Source of the DNA: Symbiodinium natans
Lineage: Eukaryota > Sar > Dinophyceae > Suessiales > Symbiodiniaceae
Direction of reading: 5' to 3'
Assembly (NCBI GenBank): GCA_905221605.1
Contig: CAJNDS010001667.1
Coordinates: forward strand, 1 to 11,345
DNA: 11,345 bases
The notes beneath the pieces were generated by a model. It was not told the DNA's origin and did no database searches. It saw only the letters and a program-made list of their open reading frames with translations. Shown in pieces: positions 1 to 7,866 of this stretch. The number at the start of each line of letters is the position of its first letter. Position 1 is the stretch's first letter. The position numbers and the translations under genes were made by a program.

Positions 1-720
1 GTCCAAAAACCCACTATTATTTTATTAGTATTTTATTAGGGATTTATTATGTATTTATTAGGTATTTTATAGGGGTTTTCGTGTACTTCGTTCTCTCTTT
101 TTCATATTAATTCACGCATTCGCTTATTTCATTCGCTTCTTTGTAATTAATATGAAAATGAGCTCTCTTCGTAGTATTACATGGAGAGAATGAAGTAAAA
201 GCCCCCTTTATTAATAGTATTTTATTGGGGCCTTTTACACACACTAATACTACTATTTCTACGGGCCGTACTAATTCTCTTATTGGCCCGTCACATAATA
301 CTATTTTATTAATTATAACCGGGCCTATATTATATTCACTTCTTGGCCCGGTAAGAATAGAATAATAGAGTGTGAAGAGAATAATATTATTGCAATGAAC
401 TTCGTGAAGCGCGAATAATATTATGAACGAAGCCCACGGACAGACCACCATCAACAGGTTCTCCACACAGTAAATCCACCATCTGTCACTCTCTGTTAGT
501 ACTAACCGTGTATTTTATTAGTGAATAAAGAGAAGAGAATACGTGAATGAGTGCGTTTATAAGGAAAGAACGCAGTGAATGACGCATGAAACGCATGAAT
601 GAAACGTATGAACGGAACAAGAGAGCACTAATAATAGAGTTACAAGTGAGCGCGTGAACTATATTATTATGCGAACGAAACAACCTTTTGGACGTATTAT
701 TGACCACACGCACCAATCAT
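1..720. other. non-coding hairpin field
   Basis: No gene is seen. Inverted repeats include 195-205/227-238 (AAAAGCCCC class, one bulge), 261-267/285-291 (ACGGGCC) and a perfect 8-bp stem 318-325/345-352 (ACCGGGCC). Long minus-strand open frames here run through these repeats and give peptides without recognisable domains. Positions 425-500 are a more complex island with CCACCAT words at 445 and 476. A 14-nt word, ACCTTTTGGACGTA, at 683-696 recurs at 3397-3410. Confidence 0.7.
318..352. repeat. hairpin, ACCGGGCC stem
   Basis: Arm 318-325 pairs perfectly with 345-352 (8 bp), with a 19-nt AT-rich loop. It lies next to a smaller ACGGGCC stem at 261-291. Confidence 0.8.
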
Positions 721-754
721 TACCTTCATGAATAGGTCCTTTAATGTAATATTC

Positions 755-789
755 CCCGGGCACATAATAAAATACTAAATAAGCCCGGG
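755..789. repeat. hairpin, CCCGGGC class
   Basis: Arms 755-761/783-789 are perfect 7-bp complements around a 21-nt AT loop. This is one of the class also seen at 2714-2749, 4457-4489, 9249-9283 and 10912-10949. Confidence 0.85.
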
Positions 790-914
790 ATACGAACTAA
801 ATGAATAATAGAGTTACCGCCTGGGCTGGACGTACCAAAAGTCCTATTATTATAAGTGTACGGGCGTTCTATTTTCTAGCCCGTCCATCACCAGTAAACA
901 TTAGAATTATAGTA

Positions 915-958
915 TTATAAGGGGGCAATATTAATAGTACTTTGTGGCCCCCTTATAA
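915..958. repeat. perfect 12-bp hairpin
   Basis: TTATAAGGGGGC at 915-926 is the exact reverse complement of 947-958, with a 20-nt loop containing TATTAATAGTAC-like sequence. Confidence 0.85.
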
Positions 959-1500
959 ACCCCTTAATAATAATACTAATGGCCCGGGATATTTTAATAA
1001 TAAATCCATTAGAATTACAGTGAAGAGAACTATATTATAAGGGAAAGCGAGTAAGCGCGCGAACGAAGCGCCCAACATTGCTCACTCACTTCGTATTATC
1101 TTCACGAAGTTAACTCCTTCACTCATAGTATTCATGCCTTTCCTATTATATTAAGAGAACGCATGAATCCCCCAATTTATTATTTATTATTTTCCCCTTT
1201 ACATTTAATATTAAATTGTATTATTATTTTGTAGGGTCTTTTAGTATATTTTATTGCGTTCACGCGACAAGAATAAGATATGAACGCATTTTTCCCCCAT
1301 TCTATTATTAAATTGTATTATTCCCGCGATAATAATATTTTATGAACGCACACTTCGTTTAATTATATTACCGCGTAAATAATATAATGAATACAAAAGA
1401 CGCCCTAATTATAATAATGGTGCATTCGCTTCTCTTAATGCTTTCTCTAATCTCAGCGAAACCCAATATTAAAGAGGCAGTAGTTTTACCTTTAACAATC

Positions 1501-2180
1501 CTATATCTGGGGCTTCACCGTTCATTCATCACTTGTATCTCTCATTAAAAACCGCCCCAGAAGTCCTATTAATGAAGGGTGCAGCACAAGACCTATGGAA
1601 AGAAGTGAATAATAAAGAACAAAGTGAATAAAGTGCGTGAACAAATGAATAAAGCGAACGAATAAAATAATAGAGAACACTACAACTTTAATAAATGAAT
1701 TTGCAAGGAATTCCAGGGATTTATTATTACTTCGTTCTCTTAATGCATCACTCACTCTCTGACAGCATAATAAAGTGTATTAAATGCGTGAACAAATATA
1801 AGAAAGTAATAGCACGCGTCTGTAGAAAGCTGAAGAAATAAAGTGAAGAGAACACTATAATATTATTAACTAGCCCATTTAGTATTAAGGTAGCAAAAAG
1901 TCCCCCAAAAGATTTTAATTGTGCTTATTATAATATAGTTCACGCACACAATGACAACACGGTATAACGCATGAACGGGTGATTTTACTATTATCTCCTC
2001 ACGGGTTGGTTTCTCTTTTTCTACAGCATTTTCCGGGCGTATGAATGAAAACGAGAGATAAAAGACGCTCTCTCTGACACAAAGGCCGCCAACATACCAA
2101 TCATCAGTGAACGCAGCATATTGACCATTGACTTACAAGCCCCATTATTATTGTTCACACGCGTGTCTAATTTAATTACA
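1501..2180. other. non-coding region with a complex-sequence island
   Basis: An 8-bp stem lies at 1506-1513/1554-1561 (TCTGGGGC). Positions 1600-1860 are dominated by GTGAACAAATGAATAAAG-like linker words. The stretch at about 2000-2150 is an island of more complex sequence containing GGTTGGTTTC (2004-2013) and ATTGACCATTGACT (2120-2133), both with relatives elsewhere in the window. No protein or tRNA is recognised. Confidence 0.6.
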
Positions 2181-2700
2181 AATGAAATACACGCGCGATT
2201 ATAATAAAATCCTAATTGTAATACTATTAATGGGGCATATTATTATTGTATTAATGCGCCCTTATTATAATACTAATAAAAGGGCATATAAATATAATAC
2301 TAATGGTGAATGTACTATAAGCCCGTATTATAATACTAATATTACTACTAAGAGAACGAAATATAATTGTATTCATGCGTGTACATCTTAATAGTACTAA
2401 TGGTGCACACGGGCTAGTTAATATGAAGAGAATAATGTACGCCCGTGTACTCACTTTCTTTCACTCTTCTTTCTAACCTATCCCGCGGGCTTTCTAAGAT
2501 AATAATATTATGCCCGCGTATTAATATAACTACTGAGTGAAGAGAACATAATATTAATATTGGTAATGGAACTCAGTGAAAGCACGCAATATTAATAGAA
2601 TGTGAACGGAACGAGTGAATAAGATTATAAATGAGCTTGCGAATGCATGAATCTTATGAGCGACCGAACGAAACAAGTACCAAGATTGACCAAAAACCCC
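2181..2700. other. non-coding region with short TATAATACTAAT repeats
   Basis: Positions 2255-2345 carry several copies of a TATTATAATACTAAT-like word, one or two inside small GCCC/GGGC stems. Hairpins follow at 2407-2414/2441-2448 (ACACGGGC) and 2484-2490/2512-2518 (CGCGGGC). TGAAGAGAAC occurs at 2538-2547. Opposing open frames across 2182-2454 are low-complexity readings of these repeats and are not genes. Confidence 0.65.
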
Positions 2701-2713
2701 CTTTATTAATATA

Positions 2714-2749
2714 TCCCGGGCGCTTCACTAATAATATTATAGCCCGGGA
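2714..2749. repeat. hairpin, CCCGGGC class
   Basis: TCCCGGGC 2714-2721 pairs with GCCCGGGA 2742-2749 (8 bp), with a 20-nt loop. Confidence 0.85.
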
Positions 2750-3011
2750 GTGAGTGAAGTTATGAGAAAACGCGTCTTATATTCACTTGTAAGTTCACGC
2801 ACGAAGTGAATTAAATAAACGCGTGAACGAATAAACGAAACGTGAATAGATAATTAATAGAGCGGCCAAGAAGTAGAGAATTATTAGGCCGCATTAATAC
2901 TAGTTTTCCTGCGTTCGTTCGTTCACTAGGATTCACGCGTCCTTTACTGCGTTCAGTCCTTGTAATCACGTGTTCACTTACTCTCTTCATAATATAATAT
3001 CGTATTATTAC

Positions 3012-3056
3012 CCCGTGAGCATATTAATATAATAATAGGGCGTTTATGCTCACGGG
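3012..3056. repeat. perfect 12-bp hairpin
   Basis: CCCGTGAGCATA at 3012-3023 is the exact reverse complement of 3045-3056, with a 21-nt loop. Confidence 0.85.
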
Positions 3057-3067
3057 ATAATATTATT

Positions 3068-3153
3068 AAAAGACCATATAATATTATATTAAATTGTAAG
3101 GAATGAAACGAAGTGTAAAGACGCACGAATTTAATAATAAAATTTGGGCTTTT
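3068..3153. repeat. long-arm hairpin element, AAAAG class
   Basis: Arms of 28 nt (3068-3095) and 26 nt (3128-3153) pair imperfectly. The outer part is AAAAGACC against GGGCTTTT; the inner part is the AT block ATTAAATT against AATTTAAT. The loop contains GAACGAAGTG-like linker sequence. It is related to the elements at 3653-3736, 4492-4568 and 10541-10617. Confidence 0.7.
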
Positions 3154-3181
3154 TCGTACACGCGTGAACACATGGGCGAAT

Positions 3182-3249
3182 TTCCTAAAAAGCCCATACA
3201 ATTATAATGCGTGCACAAGTTTACCATTATAATATGGGCTTTTAAGGAA
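3182..3249. repeat. long-arm hairpin element, AAAAGCCC class
   Basis: Left arm 3182-3209 and right arm 3224-3249 pair over most of their length: TTCCT/AGGAA, then AAAAGCCCATA/TATGGGCTTTT (11 bp perfect), then ATTATAATG/CATTATAAT, with single-nucleotide bulges and a 14-nt loop. Confidence 0.85.
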
Positions 3250-3652
3250 TTATATTCGCCCATACCGTTCACACCCTTGGAATCGCATGCCAGGTTAACC
3301 GTGTAAAAGCCCCGTCTAATATAATACTAAAGGCGTGAACAAAGGCAAGAAACGCGCGCTTTGATCACGATTTTATTATTATATTGGGCTTTTAGTACCT
3401 TTTGGACGTACCAATCACCAGTGAACTAACCGGGTGACAGAAACCGTATATTTAATAGGAACGAAGTGAACAGAGTGAACGCAGTAAATTAATACGGTTA
3501 TAAGTGAATGAAATAAGCGCATGAACCGTATTAATTTAGTGCGTAAACTCGTGAACGAAGTGTGCGGGCGCTCTTTATATTATATTGGCCCGCTATATTA
3601 TTACTATTAACCGGGCATTTTCTATTAATATTTGACCGGCATAATATACTAA

Positions 3653-3736
3653 AAGACCATACAATTTAATAATAAAATTACAATGAAGTGAACGTAGTAA
3701 ACGAAGCGTGAATTTTATTAATTAAATTTGGGCTTT
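3653..3736. repeat. long-arm hairpin element, AAAAG class
   Basis: The AT arm AATTTAATAATAAAATT (3663-3679) pairs with 3711-3727, with one extra base in the right arm. The outer part is AAAAGACC against GGGCTTTT with one mismatch. The loop carries GAAGTGAACG linker words. Confidence 0.75.
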
Positions 3737-3739
3737 TTC

Positions 3740-3775
3740 CGCGGGCACACTTTTTTCTTTCTTTATTAGCCCGCG
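3740..3775. repeat. hairpin, CGCGGGC class
   Basis: CGCGGGC 3740-3746 pairs with GCCCGCG 3769-3775. Similar stems occur at 2484-2518, 7409-7468 and 9595-9635. Confidence 0.8.
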
Positions 3776-3840
3776 ATAGAAGTGAATGAGTGAATTAGTT
3801 TATAAACGCGCGTAGTAAGTGCAATAAACGTAATGAATGT

Positions 3841-4200
3841 ATGAACGCAGTACAGGATTTAACAGATAACCGTCTATAACCAAGAATTATTGAACATTGA
3901 CTGCCAAGGAACAAATCATCCAAGAAGCATTCTATCTTTCTTGGGGGTTTCTATAGGTTAAACGAGCCCAGGTGAAGAGAATAGTACTTCGGATGCTTCG
4001 GCGGTTGGTTTCGTTCTTACTTCGTTCAATTGATCACTCACTCCCTTCACTCCTTCGTTAATTTGCATTTCAAGTGAACGAAGTGAACGCCCCACAACAA
4101 CCGTATCATCCTGGAACTTGGAGCCCTTAATAATATTGTTGTTACTGTACTTCGTTCATGCGTTCATTACGTTCACTTCGTTCTCTAATTCACTTATTCT
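3841..4200. other. non-coding region with a complex-sequence island
   Basis: Positions 3845-3975 have few repeat words and no strong hairpin. They include ATTGAACATTGACT (3890-3903), close to a word at 2120-2133. GGTTGGTTTC follows at 4003-4012, and TTCGTTC-type linkers and a short complex stretch (4085-4130) fill the rest. An rRNA fragment is possible, but none could be matched by eye. Confidence 0.5.
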
Positions 4201-4790
4201 CTTCGTATTAATATCATGCGTGCGGCAATAAGAAAAGAAAAGAAAAAGCCGCACAAACGAACGCACACTATTAATATTCTCACGCACATATAATTCTTTT
4301 GTTTCGGGCGTGTTAATTGTGCGTTCATGACTTCGTTCTCTTCATTCACGCATTAATAATATAATTCGCGCGTTACCTTGCAATTATATTATTACTGCGC
4401 TCATTACATTTAATATTAAATTGTGCTCTCTTCACGTATTCATTCTATTATTGCATCCCGGGCGAAATAATAAATAATAAATGCCCGGGGAAAAAGGGCA
4501 AATTTTATTAATTAAAATCGTGCGTCACGGGCTCCTTACATTTTAATTATAAAATTATATGCCCTTTTAGTAGATTTACCGGGCGGACACCAGACCACGG
4601 ATTCATTAACAGGACACGGGTAAACGGTAAATCTAATGTCCTAGAGTTTCCTAGAGGTAATTCTTGGGCTTTTCCTACATCTGCTGCACGGACCCCAGGA
4701 TACGCCCCTAAGAACCCCCAATTATAATATTATTAATGCGCGTGCGTGAACTTCCCGCAGTAATACTATTATATTGGGTTCTTAGTGGCT
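4201..4790. other. non-coding region: hairpins, one long-arm element, one island
   Basis: A 7-bp stem at 4220-4226/4248-4254 (GTGCGGC) closes an unusual purine-only-like loop of A and G runs. A CCCGGGC stem follows at 4457-4463/4483-4489, directly before the long-arm element at 4492-4568. Positions 4570-4720 are a complex island bounded by a 10-bp inverted pair, AGATTTACCG near 4572 and CGGTAAATCT near 4626. No gene is recognised. Confidence 0.6.
4492..4568. repeat. long-arm hairpin element, near-perfect stem of about 26 bp
   Basis: The outer stem AAAAGGGCA (4492-4500) pairs perfectly with 4560-4568. The inner AT arm 4501-4518 (18 nt) pairs with 4540-4556 (17 nt) with one base bulged. The 21-nt loop (4519-4539) contains CGTGCGT and CTTACA, features also found in the loop of 10541-10617. 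Confidence 0.85.
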
Positions 4791-5040
4791 TGGAAACAGA
4801 GGTTGGGTCTCAAGGTGTGATGGGTGCTGTCTTAAAGGTGTGTTCACTGGTGATAGAGGTTAATATGGCCTGGTGATAGAGGTTATTAATACTAGGAGAT
4901 AGAGGTTAGGTGACAGGGAGAGAGCGGTTAACCTTTACATTTCCTTTCGTACACCATCAATCTCATGACACCTTAACTGCCCGGCGGTTCCAGTCCAAGA
5001 ACTACTGACTCTGCCCTAGAATCCGTCCGTGAATGCGTTT
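4791..5040. other. complex-sequence island with a 23-nt tandem repeat
   Basis: This is the longest stretch in the window with almost no hairpin words. It contains GGGTCTCAAGGTGTGAT (4805-4821), shared with 11285-11301, and a three-copy 23-nt repeat at 4852-4920. No open frame of note is present on either strand. Conserved RNA or a recombined gene remnant is possible, but identity is unknown. Confidence 0.5.
4852..4920 (+). repeat. 23-nt tandem repeat, three diverged copies
   Basis: The word GATAGAGGTTA starts at 4852, 4875 and 4898, an exact 23-nt period. The remaining 12 nt of each unit have diverged. No other tandem array with a period this long was noticed in the window, where most repeats are inverted rather than direct. 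Confidence 0.8.
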
Positions 5041-5066
5041 ACTTCGTTCACTTATTCACTTATAGC

Positions 5067-5129
5067 CCCTATATTAATAGTACTAAAGGGGTAACTTAAT
5101 GCACGCCCTTTAGTACTATTAAGATAGGG
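5067..5129. repeat. long hairpin with 24-nt arms, 23 matched
   Basis: Arms 5067-5090 and 5106-5129 match at 23 of 24 positions around a 15-nt loop. The core is TTAATAGTACTAAAGGG and its complement. It is the first of three consecutive long hairpins. Confidence 0.9.
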
Positions 5130-5130
5130 C

Positions 5131-5200
5131 CCTTTAATGATTAATATTATTATTACGGCGCGCATTCTTTGCCCGTAATAATACTATTAATGATTAATGG
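5131..5200. repeat. long hairpin with 28-nt arms, 25 matched
   Basis: Arms 5131-5158 and 5173-5200 match at 25 of 28 positions around a 14-nt loop. It starts two bases after the end of the previous hairpin. Confidence 0.9.
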
Positions 5201-5218
5201 GGAGAAAGAACGTAGTGT

Positions 5219-5283
5219 GTGAACTTAGTGATCAAAAGCCCCAATTATAGTATTACAGGGGGCTTTTGGATCACTTCGTTCAC
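5219..5283. repeat. long hairpin, GTGATC-AAAAGCCCC arms
   Basis: Left arm 5219-5242 pairs with 5259-5283 with two mismatches and one bulge. The stem combines a GTGAAC linker word with the AAAAGCCCC/GGGGCTTTT clamp. The loop is 16 nt. Confidence 0.85.
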
Positions 5284-5584
5284 TAGTGGTTACGTTCATA
5301 CTAATATTAATATGGGCTTACAATGAGTGAACGCAGTGAGTGAAGCGTGAAGCCCGTATGAATATTATGAACGTAACACGGGCTAGTTCGCGAGCATATA
5401 ATACGTTCATTCGGCTCGCTAGTTCGCCCGTATAATAATAAAAGCACAAATGAGTGCACGAAGTAAGCGAATGCGTGCGCCCTTTTCCTTTTTCTTTTCT
5501 ACTTTTATTAGTCTTTTTAATCGCGCACGCAGTAAGCATATGATTCGTGCGGTCGCTCTCTTCTTTCTCTCCCTTACAATCATA

Positions 5585-5657
5585 TCCTCACAGCGGTCCC
5601 CTTAAAAGACCAATAAAAAGAAGAGAAAAAGGAAGGGCTTTTAAGGGAGCGTGAGGA
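5585..5657. repeat. composite hairpin
   Basis: The outer stem TCCTCAC 5585-5591 pairs with 5651-5657; after an internal loop, CCCTTAAAAG 5599-5608 pairs with 5638-5647 (10 bp). The terminal loop is purine-rich, with A and G runs. Confidence 0.75.
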
Positions 5658-6746
5658 CATGAGTGAAAGAGTGAGAGAACACGGGCTAGTATTAATATCG
5701 TTTCGCCCGTGTCATTCTATTCTTATTATCTTCACGGGCACATATTATCTTTACTAGCCCGCGTGTGCGCTCTTTCCACGATTCACGCGTCCTATAATAA
5801 TACTATTAAAGCGCACACACATTATATTATAAGTGCGCGATAATAGTATAATTAAAGGCCCCGTTCTTCGTTCACTTAGTTCGCGCTTATTATAATATAG
5901 TTCGTGCTTTCATTACAACTGTATTATAAGCGCGTACACGTGAAGAGAACACCATAAACACTATTAATAGTATTATAAGGGAGTTTACGGACGCATGAAT
6001 ACTATTAATAGGGGCTTATGGGTGAACGAAACAAATGATGCGTACGAAATGCGCGTGAAAAATAGTTGTTTTAATGCACGCGCGAATGTACGCAAAAGAC
6101 CGTGCAAAATAGTAGTCTTTTATCGCACGGTTAATATTATTATTGCACGCGCCATTAATTTTCTAGTCTTTTTACTGGCGTGCGTACGTTCATTCGCTTA
6201 TTCACTCACTCCGCTCTCTTCACACACCATTAATAATATTAATACTGTGAAGAGAACGCATTATATTAATATATAAGCGAATGAACAGAGTGAATGAACG
6301 CATGAAATTAATATAAGCGTGAACGTAACCAGACAGTACTTTTATTAGTAGTATTATTAAGGATTACGTGAAGAGAATGCGTGAACGAAACTTGCAAGGG
6401 AATGAAATGAACGCGCGAAGTGAGTAAAACGCATGAACGTAACACGAAGAGAACGTACTTATAATATTATAATGAATGAAGTGCGTAATATAATATGAAC
6501 GAAGTGTGCCCCTTTAATATAGTTCTTTTCACGGGGGCACAATAATATTCTCTTCGTAAAATTATGTACGGGCTTATTATATAATCCCTAGCCCGTTTAC
6601 TATTAATATGAAGAGAATAGAATGATTATAACGTAGAGATTTCATTCTATATTAAATTCACTCACTAATATGCTATTTACCCGGGCCATTATTATAATAT
6701 TGCGGCCCGGAATAATAGTAAATGAGAGATAGAGTGTAGAGAGCAT

Positions 6747-6804
6747 ATTAATTGTATTTACAAGTGAACGAAAGAAAGGAGTGAGAGCGTGAAATACAAT
6801 TAAT
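6747..6804. repeat. perfect 13-bp hairpin
   Basis: ATTAATTGTATTT at 6747-6759 is the exact reverse complement of 6792-6804. The 32-nt loop contains AAGTGAACGAAAGAAAG, so the linker word sits in the loop. Unusually, the stem has no GC clamp. Confidence 0.85.
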
Positions 6805-6930
6805 GGGCGAACGAAACCCACCAAAAATCAACCATTCACTCAGTACATTCTCTTCATATTGTTCATGCGCACGCCTCATAAAAAGACTTACTATTTGGCG
6901 TGCATTATTCTTTTCTCTATTTTTCTTCTT

Positions 6931-7042
6931 TCTTCATTCCTTTCCTAATTTTGCTTGTTGTTCAATTGAGTTCATGCGTCATTCATATCTTCCCTCCTTA
7001 TAACTCAATTAAACAAGCAAAATAAGAGAATTAGAATGAAGA
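6931..7042. repeat. long imperfect inverted repeat
   Basis: Left-side words TCTTCATTC (6931-6939), ATTTTGCTTGT (6948-6958) and AATTGAGTT (about 6964-6972) are met in reverse order on the right by AACTCAATT, ACAAGCAAAAT and GAATGAAGA (ending 7042), with several bulges. This is one of the largest structures in the window, and its sequence differs from the GC-clamped families. The open frame at 6803-7003 covers its left half and is not considered a gene. Confidence 0.75.
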
Positions 7043-7152
7043 ATCCAGTAAAATACACGGGCTTATAATAAAAACGCACGCGTGCACTTCATTCGCAAGC
7101 TCATTCATTTACCGCACGAAGTAATAATAAGCCCGCGTATTAGTATTATTGC

Positions 7153-7213
7153 GTGCGTACACTATAAAAGCCCAGTAAAAATACTAATATTTGGGCTTTT
7201 GTTTCGTACGCAC
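7153..7213. repeat. hairpin with two-part 17-bp stem
   Basis: GTGCGTAC 7153-7160 pairs with 7206-7213, then after a 5 by 5 internal loop AAAAGCCCA 7166-7174 pairs with 7192-7200. The terminal loop is 17 nt. Confidence 0.85.
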
Positions 7214-7543
7214 ATAAAATTAGTATGTTTCGTGCGTGAATTCATGCGCTCATTGCATTCACTTCGTTCATTTTATTCGCTTATTCGTTCACTCATTCAA
7301 TACGTTCACACAATTATTATATTTCACGCACTTGTTCATTCACGCTGTTCATTCACTTCGTTTGTAAATATAATATTGTGTGTACTTCGTTCCTAATTCT
7401 CTTATCTTCGCGGGCTTTACACGGGCGCACTCATGCACTACATTTATCGTGCGTATTAATAGCCCGCGGTAAACATTAATAATATTATAGCGGGTGAGGG
7501 TGTTTGACAGGGCTTTTTCTAGTGACGGAAGACTCAAGGGGTC

Positions 7544-7610
7544 CCTATAATTATAGTACTAATTCTAAGGTAAAGTATGCACGCTTAGAATTAGTACCTA
7601 GAATTATAGG
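7544..7610. repeat. long hairpin, 14 bp plus 9 bp stems
   Basis: GTACTAATTCTAAG 7556-7569 pairs perfectly with 7584-7597, and the outer CCTATAATT 7544-7552 pairs with 7602-7610, separated by a 3 by 4 internal loop. The terminal loop is 14 nt. Confidence 0.9.
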
Positions 7611-7632
7611 GGCATAAAGGACGTACATTATA

Positions 7633-7719
7633 AGCCCCAATATAATAATACGGGCCTTACGTTCACTTCATGCATTCTTTATAAGTGAACTGGCCCGTAG
7701 TATTATAATTGTAGGGGCT
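7633..7719. repeat. long multi-part hairpin
   Basis: Stems nest from outside in: AGCCCC 7633-7638/7714-7719, an AT part, ACGGGCC 7650-7656/7692-7698, and GTTCACTT 7661-7668/7683-7690. Here the GTTCACTT linker word itself forms part of the stem. Confidence 0.85.
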
Positions 7720-7759
7720 TTTTATGAGTCCTTTAATGCGGTAACTTGTCAATGGTGGT

Positions 7760-7866
7760 TTTACTGCGTTCATTCGTGCCCCTAATTTAATATTATTATT
7801 GTAATCGCGCACAAGTTTGCATTAAAATAATACTATTAAAGGGGCACTATGAATGAGGCAGTAAAC
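7760..7866. repeat. long multi-part hairpin
   Basis: Outside in: TTTACTGC 7760-7767/7859-7866, CATTC 7771-7775/7851-7855, GTGCCCCT 7776-7783/7840-7847, then a partly paired AT block (7784-7800 against about 7826-7839). It is the third consecutive long hairpin upstream of cox3. Confidence 0.85.

Larger units (their letters stand above)
721..1500. other. non-coding hairpin and AT-block region
   Basis: No gene is seen. Two clear stems are 755-761/783-789 (CCCGGGC) and a perfect 12-bp stem 915-926/947-958 with a 20-nt loop. Positions 1201-1219 carry the palindromic word ACATTTAATATTAAATTGT, repeated exactly at 4406-4424 and with one internal change at 8042-8060, just upstream of cox3. Positions 1400-1500 have few repeat words but no recognisable product. 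Confidence 0.65.
2701..3840. other. non-coding hairpin field with three long-arm elements
   Basis: This holds a CCCGGGC-class hairpin at 2714-2749, a 12-bp hairpin at 3012-3056, three long-arm elements (3068-3153, 3182-3249, 3653-3736) and a CGCGGGC hairpin at 3740-3775. The word ACCTTTTGGACGTA at 3397-3410 also occurs at 683-696. Short minus-strand open frames around 2974-3272 run through the hairpin arms and give no recognisable protein. Confidence 0.65.
5041..5994. other. non-coding hairpin field
   Basis: Three long hairpins stand in a row at 5067-5283, followed by a larger imperfect inverted pair 5291-5319/5350-5375, a composite hairpin at 5585-5657 and an ACACGGGC hairpin at 5689-5712. 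A minus-strand open frame at 5318-5539 is a by-product of these repeats. TGAAGAGAAC lies at 5941-5950. No gene is recognised. Confidence 0.65.
5995..7152. other. non-coding region with overlapping inverted repeats
   Basis: The open frame at 5995-6276 reads through hairpin words (a 7-bp stem at 6099-6105/6125-6131, direct repeats of TGCACGCGC at 6075 and 6144) and its peptide has no known domain, so it is not called a gene. Further stems are 6506-6512/6534-6540 (GTGCCCC), 6681-6687/6704-6710 (CCGGGCC) nested in 6666-6674/6742-6750, and the long ones at 6747-6804 and 6931-7042 listed separately. Confidence 0.6.

Noticed and set aside
107-716. Minus-strand open frames of 119 and 76 codons near the left end
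   Set aside because: They run through hairpin arms and linker words, have no family motif or sustained hydropathy pattern, and the codon content simply reflects the repeats.
3851-3862. TACAGGATTTAA shared with cox3 at 8221-8232, as a possible cox3 fragment
   Set aside because: A 12-nt match between a gene of this size and 11 kb of similar composition is expected about once by chance, and the flanks do not match.
5995-6276. Plus-strand open frame of 93 codons starting with ATG
   Set aside because: The sequence consists of direct and inverted repeat words, the peptide has no recognisable domain, and other frames through the same type of repeat are equally open by chance.
7082-7396. Plus-strand open frame of 104 codons
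   Set aside because: It covers a two-part hairpin and a run of TTCATTC/TTCGTTC linkers, which give an artificial Phe/Ile/His/Ser-rich peptide.
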